Assembly: GCA_003013855.2 (NCBI GenBank)
Contig: PVNU02000868.1
Location: 2,474,501 to 2,538,500, forward strand
Length of the DNA stretch: 64,000 bases
Reading direction: 5' to 3'
Origin: Liriodendron chinense
Taxonomy: Eukaryota; Streptophyta; Magnoliopsida; Magnoliales; Magnoliaceae
The position numbers were made by a program, and so were the translations under genes. Shown here piece after piece: positions 56,780-64,000 of this stretch (positions are counted from its first letter, which is position 1; each line of letters starts with the position of its first letter). The notes beneath the pieces are model-generated. The model searched no databases, was not told the DNA's origin, and worked only from the letters and a program-made list of their open reading frames with translations.

Positions 56780-57257
56780 TGCATCAGATCTTGCAGTTTC
56801 AGCACATGAATCAAACAATTAGTAAAATAACAACAAATGCCTGCAAAGAAGCACATCTTCTACAAGTAATAACACAAAGATTTGTAATTATAAGACTGGC
56901 AAAGGAAAGAAAAAACCATAGTTTTTTCTGGTCAAGTTTAGCTGAAAAATGATAATTGGATTAGTAAGGTCCTGTATATCATTCTGGGGTGCCCACCTAT
57001 TGGTGATCCAGACCTCAATCAGTTGGCTCATGAACATATATATCGTTAGTTGCCTCTCATCCAACAACTTAGGCTGAAAAAATAGAGATAAAAGATAATA
57101 AAAAAGAGAGAGAGAGAGAGAAGAAGAAAATAAGTTTGATGTATACTACTGCAAAGCACATAAAAACATTTGTTATAACAATGACATTGGAAATGAAAAT
57201 AATGATCGTTGTATGTGAAAGCAACCATGTGATTTTACCATTAATGGCGAAAATTCC

Positions 57258-57384
57258 TGTTACAAACAAACAAACAAGAAGGCTTGTTATGACCTAAAAC
57301 CAAAATAGAAGTTTCCGGCTTCTTCACTTGGTTGATGACTGTGGCTAATTTGGGCCCTTGGATTACTAAAGCCTCAACTTCCAC
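57258..57384 (-). pseudogene. Captured universal stress protein (UspA-like) exon fragment
   Basis: After an acceptor CAAACAG at 57385, the minus strand reads VEVEALVIQGPKLATVINQV, KKPETSILVLGHNKPSCLFV. This matches the plant USP-domain proteins in which a conserved EALVIQGPKLATV..QVKKLEVSVLVLGQ segment forms a strand-helix-strand of the alpha/beta fold. Only this single exon part was recognised. Assignment is by motif recall, so a profile search is needed to confirm it. Confidence 0.7.
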
Positions 57385-58129
57385 CTGTTTGGATACACAA
57401 AACATAAAATAAAAAAAATAAAAATCAAGAAAATAAAAAAGATCACTTTCATTATCAATGTAACTTTTTACCTCTACATTTAAAAATTGATGGCAACCAT
57501 GAGTCTACTTACAGCAGAAAATTGGTGGCTTAGATTTACCATCATATGTTTCCAAACAGGTGTGAATTCATGGAAGAGCTTAGCACACTGATGATACTGA
57601 TCACTATATTTTAGCTAGGTTGGCCTCATCATGTATAGGCCAAGTGGTAAGGACACTAAGCACAATAAGGCAAAATATGATATTTCAGAGGTGCATTCTA
57701 ACTTTTATGGCTAAGGCTGTCAGCTAGTTGAGCTTAGGTTAGGCCAAAAGTACATCCTGAGGCCTACCCATTAAATTTCATACCTGAACTTTAATATATG
57801 CTAAAGATTGGCCCAAGATTGGTCTAGGAAGATGTAAATTGGCCTAAATTCAGGCTGGGGCCGAGCTTTAAAAAGAGAATGTTGTTAAATTCAAATATGG
57901 GTGCTTTCTATTCATGTTTTGAGTTGAAAAGTACCCTGAGCACGGCCCATTGGCCTAAATGGTAAACCCAAGCCCAACCCATGAGCAATTTGCCGAAAAA
58001 AAGACCTATGACCTAGAGGGAAACAGAACAAAAAAATGTGAAGGATCAAATCGTTATTGAGTGACAAGGCCAGAAATAGAACACGTAAGGAAACAAATAA
58101 CAAGTTTGGATATAGAATTAATACACATG

Positions 58130-58258
58130 CAAATATGCCAATAAATGTATGTAGTTTATTTTCTCAGTGGCACCATAAGAAGACCAAAGGTATGAATGTA
58201 CTAGAATTTTTACACTTCCAAAATCACAAAGCTTGACTTGTTGGTCGAGAGGATCCAC
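58130..58258 (-). pseudogene. Captured shaggy/GSK3-like kinase exon fragment
   Basis: After an acceptor TTTCAG at 58259 the minus strand reads VDPLDQQVKLCDFGSVKILV. This is the segment holding the DFG motif in plant GSK3/shaggy kinases (VDPLTHQVKLCDFGSAK). A following GATEKINYIH may be a decayed GATEYTTAID. The exon border before VDPL agrees with what I recall of shaggy genes. Short, so moderate confidence. Confidence 0.65.
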
Positions 58259-58269
58259 CTGAAACACAA

Positions 58270-58818
58270 TTTCAACTGAAATTAATCACCATACCAAAAT
58301 CTTAAACAATCCTAACTTCCTAACACGTCCCCAAAGAACGTTGGGTTGTTTATGAACTTTGATGAAGTAATCAATGCCCCATCTGATGGCCCTACAAAGT
58401 ACGTTCCAACATATATAATTGAAGTTTTGTATTTTAGTCTTATTTATATACAGGATATCCATACATACATACTGATCCAACCCACATCATGGTGTGGCCC
58501 ACAGAGCTCAACCACATGGAAGCTCTAATGAGGCCCACCTCATAGTACCTATTTCCCATATATTTGTATGTATAATTTTTGCCGTGTTCGTTTCTTTGGA
58601 TGAATTTTTTAGTCTTTTTAACAATCAAAACAAAAATAAATGTGAATATTTCTTGTAGCATTCATTTACCATATGATGTTTTACTAACAATGGGAAAAAC
58701 CAATTATATTTGAAAATTTTAACAATTGATTTCTACCGCATTTAGAGAAATTCTTCAGTTGGTATATTCAAGAACACAAAAATAAAAAATTATATAAAGG
58801 AGAGAGACGAAGGCTTAC
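58270..58818. other. CACTA-2 interior with family-M-like piece
   Basis: About 58485-58545 has cacatcatggtgtggcccac and a mirrored gaggcccacctcatagtacc. No gene. Confidence 0.45.
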
Positions 58819-58965
58819 TCCTTGAAGGAAGCCGTCTTTGAGGCCAGAATCACCGCGCCATTTCACCCACTTATCGGTGGGGGTTGCTGGATCTTTGAGC
58901 TTCAAAGAAGGTCAAGCTCTTATCAAGGGCGTCACTATAATCAAAGCCTGCTACAGATGAATTAG
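58819..58965 (-). pseudogene. Captured GH9 endo-1,4-beta-glucanase exon fragment
   Basis: The minus strand reads AGFDYSDALDKSLTFFEAQR, then a one-base shift, then KWVKWRGDSGLKDGFLQG up to a GTAAGC donor. GH9 cellulases begin their catalytic domain with a (Y)-ALxKSLxFFEAQRSG...WRGDSGL.DG motif, which is seen here. The catalytic Asp pair further downstream is not present. A fragment of the first part of the domain only. Confidence 0.8.
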
Positions 58966-60360
58966 AACAACTGAATGAACCGATCGACGATTGGGCTAGA
59001 AAAGTATGACAAACAGTCCACATTCAATGTTCATGTGTGTTCCACTTGATTAGTGCACTGGCCCAATATTTGCACAGATGGTGGAAACCAAGTTTGTTGT
59101 ATTATACATCCAGACAATGTTTTACATTGGAGTTGGATGGGTGATATCCAAAAAGGATTCAAGTTTGGAACATGCTATCTATGGCCCACCAGATCAATGG
59201 TTTAAATAAACAGTTCATGAAAAACTCAATATGCAGTAACTTAGCCTTTGCCATCCATTGATAGTGAAATGTATGAGAGCATTTCTCCACAAAATACTCT
59301 TCATATGACGACCTGTATTTCAATCCTTATCAAATCAATGCATTCCAAGCAATGCCACCATTTCATCAAATAGTTGATGTGTGGAGGAAATGCATTAGCA
59401 TTTTACATGGAAGTCTTTAGCTTCTTTTTTTTAATCTCAACTTTCAATTCAATATCAAACCAACAAAATCAAATGCTAGAATACAAAATCCAACCACAGA
59501 AATAGCATCAAAATGTCAAGAAACCAAAACTATCCAACTTTGGAAGAAACACGAGTCAACAAAACCAAGACACGAGTTCACTATCCGTATGTGTGCTCAA
59601 CATCTCACATCTATCCGCTCTAATATTTCGATCTGATCAAAAGAAATTGTAACCCTACATAAAATCTTATCAGATCCCACAACATCGAAAATCCACCGTA
59701 ATCAGGATCTAAATCATCCAAAAGCAATCAACAACATAGAATCACAAGGAAATAAATAATTTTGAAAAAAAAAAAGGGAAAAAATTGGAAAAGAAAATCA
59801 AGACAAATGCTCCATGAAAATGCTCGAGAAAGCATCAGATCAGCAGTGGAAAAGCATCTTTACAAGGAGAAATCCATCAAAACCCTAGGTGTTTTCCTAG
59901 ATCCAACATGAAAATATGTAAAAATCAGGTGTGGGGATGGATCTGAGGGTTTCATACCTGTTCTTAGGATGGGATCTGAAGAGAGAGAGGATTGAAGTGA
60001 GAGCGGAGGAGACAATGAAAGGGGGTAGTTGGAGGAGTGAGAGGGAGAAATTTGGAAAAAAAAACCCTCTTTTGAAATCAATTTCTGATTTCAATTCCGC
60101 AAGATGTGAGTTTTATGTTAACAAAGCTTTATAATGGGTCATCAGTCGTACATTTAAGAGCCCACCTAATAGACGGTTAGGATTATTTTATGGTACAAGT
60201 GATATAAAAAAAGCTGTGACTTTTACCATTTACAAGTGGGCCCACTATTTGGATGGTCTGGATAACCCTACATCATTACCACAAGTGATATGAACGAGTC
60301 ACCACCATTTAACATTGTTGCATAAACTAACAAATTAATTTAATTCTTCTGTGTAGGGGG
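58966..60360. other. CACTA-2 interior, possible captured 5' UTR/promoter
   Basis: On the minus strand, about 60030-59840 reads as a CT-rich leader (ctctctctcttcagatccc) followed by ctagggttttgatggattt, a look typical of plant 5' UTRs. It lies upstream of the GH9 fragment in the same direction, but no exon could be joined to it. The rest holds nothing recognised. Confidence 0.4.
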
Positions 60361-60369
60361 TTTGGCTAA

Positions 60370-60505
60370 TGACGCTGGTCCATGTTGTGCGGGCCCACCA
60401 GGATGTATGTGTTTTATCCACGCCGTCCATTTATTTTTGCATATCATTTTAGGGATTGATCCGAAAAAAATGAGGCAAATCTAAATCTCAAGTGGATCGC
60501 ACCAC
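60370..60505. repeat. Family-M left-arm fragment
   Basis: gcgggcccaccaggatgtat ... ccacgccgtccatttatttt, ending abruptly at the first T-rich array. Confidence 0.7.
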
Positions 60506-60509
60506 GACT

Positions 60510-60850
60510 AATCTACTTCTTCTTCTTTTTTTTTTTTTTTGGAAAATACAGTATCTCAATTACTTTTTAAGTATCACCTTCTGCATTTTTTTTTTCAAAA
60601 TGTCCATTCTTTTCTTACTACTCAATTTTTTTCAAAATTTTAATTTTTCTTCGAAATCTCATTATTTTTATCAAATACAAAATTTTAATTTTTTTTTAAA
60701 AATCACAAATTTTTAATAAAATATAAAATCTTAATTTTTCTCAAACATTGTTAATTTTTTTTCTAAACTTTTCAATTTTTTTTCAAAATCACAATTTTTA
60801 TAAACTTTTCAATTTTTATTTTCAAAATATCAATTTCTTTTTCAAAATCT
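60510..60850. repeat. T-rich tttttcaaaatctcaa array in CACTA-2 (first block)
   Basis: Degenerate tttttttcaaaattttaatt / tttcaaaatcacaattttt words. Low-complexity, not coding. Confidence 0.8.
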
Positions 60851-61390
60851 CATGGCGAGCGGATTAGTTGTTGCATGGTGGGGCCCACCAAGTTAGTGGG
60901 GTGTTACCCTAACCATGTAGGGCCCACCTTGATGTATTTTCTGCATATCCACACTTTTCATATGCTTTTCCATCTACTTTTAGGAAGTGATCCAAAAATT
61001 CGTGCAGATGCAATTCACAGGTGAGCCATACCAATAGAAATAGTGATGAATAACCATTAACCATTAAAAACCTTTTTCGGGCCACAAAAGTTTTTGCTAA
61101 ATCTGATCTTTCTAATTTCCATTCATCCAGATCTTATCTTCTTGACATTATAACAGGTTGGATTGCAAATAAACGTTGCCAAAACTTTATGATGGGCCAT
61201 TTCAAAATTTTAATGGTGAGACACTCAATTATCACTATTTCCTATAGTGTGGTTCACCTTAGATATGGATCTACACAATTTTTGTTATCCCATCCTAAAA
61301 TGGGATGAAGAAATAGATGGACGGCATGGATATGAAACACATCATCAAGGTGGGCCACACGGTAGGGGTAATGACATACTTAGCTCTTAA
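60851..61390. repeat. Family-M element inside CACTA-2
   Basis: Left gagcggattagttgttgcat and atgtagggcccaccttgatg; right aacacatcatcaaggtgggc. The inner blocks are in order. It interrupts the T-rich array. Confidence 0.75.
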
Positions 61391-62401
61391 TCTATTTTTT
61401 TTTCTTTCAAAATGTCGATGCTTTTAAGCTTCTTACTTTTTTTTTTTTTTTCAAAATTGAATATTTTTCAATTTTATCAATTTTATTCACTTCTCAATAT
61501 TTTTTCAAAATGCTAATTTTTTTTATTTTCACAATGTCGATTTCTTTCAAAATCTTCATTTTTCTTAAATCTCAAATTTTCTTTTCAAAATCTTAATTTT
61601 TATAAAATTTTATTTTTTCTCAAACATTGTTAATATTTTTTCAAACTTCTCAATTTTATTATTCAAAATCACAATTTTTATTAAAAGTCTCAATTTTCAG
61701 CAATCAAAATGTCATTATTTTTTCAAAATCTCTTTTTTATATTAAACTCAATATTTTTTTCAAAATGCTAATTTTTTTATTTTCACAATGTCGATTTCTT
61801 TCAAAATCTTCATTTTTCTTAAATCTCAATTTTTCTTTTCAAAATCTCAATTTTTATAAAATTTTATTTTTTCTCAAACATTGTTAATAATTTTTCAAAC
61901 TTCTCAATTTTATTATTCAAAATCACAATTTTTATTAAACTTCTCAATTTTCAACAATCAAAATGTCATTATTTTTTCAAAATCTCTTTTTTATATTAAA
62001 CTTCTCAATTTTTTCAAAATACAAAATCTCAATTTCTTTTTAAAAATTGCAATTTTTTTTCAAAATCTATTCTTTTTTAAATTTATAAATTTTATTTAAA
62101 CTTATTAATTTTTTTCTAAATGCTAATTTTTTTAATAATGTCAATTTCTTTCAAAATTTTTGTTCTTTTTTAAGTCCCAATTTTTCAAATCTCAATTTTT
62201 TCTTAAACATTACTAATTTCTATTACAAAAAATTTCAAACTTTAAATTTTATTCAAACTTCTCAATTTGTTTTTTCAAAATCACAATTTTTTTATACTTA
62301 TCAATTTTTGTTTTCAAAACTTCAAATTTTTTTTTCAAAATCTCACTTTTATCAAAATTTTCAATTTTTTCCAAAATACAAAACTCAATTTCCTTTTGAA
62401 A

Positions 62402-62470
<69 letters not shown>

Positions 62471-62960
62471 AAAGTTATAAGTTTTATTCAAACTTCCCAA
62501 TTTTTTTAAATGCCAATTTCTTTTAAGAATTTTAATTTCGAATCTTTTTAAAGTCCTAATTATTTTCAAAATCTTGATTTTTTTTCCTAAATCTAAATTT
62601 ATCTTAAACATTGTTAATTTTTATTACAATTTTTTTCAAACTTGTAAATTTTATTCAAACTTTTTAATTCTTTTTTTCAAAATCATAATTTTCTTAAACT
62701 TTTCAAATTTCATTTTCAAAATGTCAATTTTTCTCAAAATCTCTATAAATTTTATTCAAACTTCTTATTTTATTTCAAAATTTTGATTCTTTTTTAGATC
62801 CTGATTATTTTCAAAATCTTGATTTCTTCTAAATCTCAATTTTTCTTAAACATTGTTAATTTTTATTAAACTTTTTAACTATTTCTCAAAATCAAAATTT
62901 TTAAACGTCTTGATTTTCATTTTCAAAAAATCAATTTTTTTTAAAATTGTAATTCCACTA
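61391..62960. repeat. T-rich array in CACTA-2 (second block)
   Basis: About 1.5 kb of ttttcaaaatctcaattttt and tttcaaacttctcaatttta words. A ~250-bp stretch starting near 61500 (tttcaaaatgctaatttttt ... tcaaacattgttaat) is duplicated near 61755, showing higher-order repeats. Contains the AT microsatellite. Confidence 0.85.
62407..62466. repeat. (AT)n microsatellite
   Basis: About 60 bp of alternating AT inside the T-rich array. Confidence 0.97.
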
Positions 62961-62997
62961 GAATTAATTTGGATTAAAAGTATAATAATTTTATAAT

Positions 62998-63359
62998 TGC
63001 GACGAACCTTACTCGTCGATAAATGCAAGAAAATCCGTCGATAAATAAGTGTCCCGTCTGTTCGATGCAGAATTGACGGACCAAAATCTGTCATTTTTAC
63101 GACGGATTAGATTCGCCGTTAACATTACGACGGATTAAATTCGTCGTTAATTGTTTATTACCGAGCGTCAAATTTCGTCAATTAAAACGGCCGAAGCAAT
63201 ATTTGCGACGGACTGTTTCAGTATTTACAACGAATATAGTCCGTCTTTAAATTTATCGACGAATAATGTTCGTCGTTTAAACCAGCCCTTTAACGAAGGA
63301 CCAAATCCGTCGTTAAACCAAGCATTTTTGTGTCGTGTTTTTGCTGTTTCGGCCTAGTG
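62998..63359. repeat. CACTA-2 right subterminal repeats and terminus
   Basis: Units acgacggattaaattcgtcg, gtcgataaatgc and similar in both orientations, then the mirrored tip tttgctgtttcggcctagtg. Confidence 0.82.
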
Positions 63360-63362
63360 AAT

Positions 63363-63640
63363 CTTAGGGCCCGTCACGATGTTTATTTGCCATCCAACCT
63401 GTTCATAAGGTCACAGACCTGGATAAAGGGAAAACATATGTTAGCTTGATACAAAACTTCAATGGTCCCAAGGTTTTGGGTTGTGGGCATTTAATCCCAC
63501 TTATTCCTAATTTCTTAGGTGTGGTCCAGGTTAGCATTTAATCCGCCTCCTCTTTGGGGCCATGCCCTAAAATGATCTTTCAGAATGGATGAACAACTTA
63601 GATAAAAGACACGTATCATTGTGGGCCCTACAGAGCCCTT
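63363..63640. repeat. Family-M element, right part (continues 55735-55894)
   Basis: Begins agggcccgtcacgatgttta and proceeds through aacctgttcataaggtcac, gggcatttaatccc, gtggtccagg and the right arm acgtatcattgtgggcccta. This is exactly what should follow the block at 55894 in the family. Confidence 0.78.
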
Positions 63641-63714
63641 GACAGAATCGTTCCTTTTAATTACATAGGTTGGTGTAGTAGCACCGACCCATTCTTAACA
63701 CCAATCCCTGCTAG

Positions 63715-64000
63715 ATTGGGAAGTGGATTACGTCCTACCTTCGCCCGACTATAATTCGTACGGTCAAAGCTCTGTAGAGCCCACTATAATGTAAGGGTTT
63801 TATCCATGCCGTCCATCAATATTTACAGATCATTTTAGGGCAGAATCGAGGCTTAAGTGGGCTACAAAGTGGGGGATTGATTCCCTATCATAAAAAACTT
63901 GCTAGGAAATGCAGAAGTTTTGGATCAAGCTGATATTTTTGTTTTCACTTCATCCATGTCTACATGACCTTATGAATAGGTTAGATGGTAAAAAAACATC
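63715..64000. repeat. Family-M element, left part, cut by the window edge
   Basis: gggaagtggattacgtcc resembles the terminal repeat of the copies at 6135 and 11653. It is followed by tagagcccactataatgtaa, the arm, and the middle blocks to the edge. Confidence 0.72.

Larger units (their letters stand above)
55895..63359 (-). mobile_element. CACTA-2: non-autonomous CACTA element carrying fragments of several host genes
   Basis: 7.47 kb. The ends are CACTATGCCAATATCGCAAA and, on the complement, CACTAGGCCGAAACAGCAAA, giving a gapped inverted repeat. Flanks are AAT on both sides (55892-55894 and 63360-63362). Subterminal blocks (55913-56175 and 62998-63340) are dense in cgacggatt/aattcgtcgtt units. 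No TnpA or TnpD sequence was recognised. Between the ends lie short exon fragments of a boron transporter, a universal stress protein, a shaggy-type kinase and a GH9 endoglucanase, all on the minus strand, plus a 5'-UTR-like segment, a family-M element and long T-rich arrays. It is inserted in a family-M copy. Mobilisation would require transposase in trans. Confidence 0.88.

Noticed and set aside
1..64000. A new defence or toxin-type gene system
   Set aside because: No operon-like cluster or unknown multi-domain protein is present; the unusual content is explained by transposons and captured exons.

Overview
This is nuclear DNA of a flowering plant, almost certainly a large and repeat-rich woody-plant genome. 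It has intron-containing plant genes on the minus strand, Ty1/copia, CACTA, hAT-like, Mutator-like and Harbinger-like elements, AT and T-rich low-complexity tracts, and no prokaryotic organisation. One dispersed inverted-repeat family (called family M here; typical core GTGGGCCCACCATGATGTAT ... CGTCCATCCATTTT) recurs at least 15 times. I associate that repeat with magnoliid trees, but I hold this placement loosely.

Only two resident host genes are visible, both on the minus strand and both damaged. The first is a three-exon tonoplast aquaporin (7057-8041) with at least one frameshift, preceded by paired G-boxes and an RY core. The second is an LRR-III receptor-like kinase gene (14922-32143) with frameshifts and a nonsense codon. 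A 7.9 kb copia element (element D, 24185-32044) sits in its first coding exon and a 5.7 kb copia element (element C, 16114-21774) sits in its second intron.

The rest is mobile DNA. Elements A (2958-5552) and B (35498-38203) are short copia derivatives that keep only gag, protease and a stub of the GAG-pre-integrase domain, with the same 3' breakpoint. Their LTRs, and those of element C, carry clusters of a CCGACCGGTCGG palindrome. A Mutator-like inverted-repeat element (39785-41819) is filled with a palindromic GTTGAAATTCAACGAG satellite. Nested family-M, hAT-like and Harbinger-like elements occupy 32.9-34.8 kb, 42.9-43.7 kb and 54.1-55.2 kb.

The right third holds two CACTA (En/Spm) transposons that can be delimited by terminal repeats and 3-bp target duplications. 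CACTA-1 (44032-53640) encodes decayed TnpA-like and TnpD-like proteins and carries a four-exon 5' fragment of NOP58. CACTA-2 (55895-63359) has no recognisable transposase, but carries exon fragments of at least four unrelated host genes (boron transporter, universal stress protein, shaggy/GSK3 kinase, GH9 endoglucanase), all in the same orientation. This multi-gene capture is the most notable biology in the window. Both CACTA elements also share a T-rich array next to the right end.
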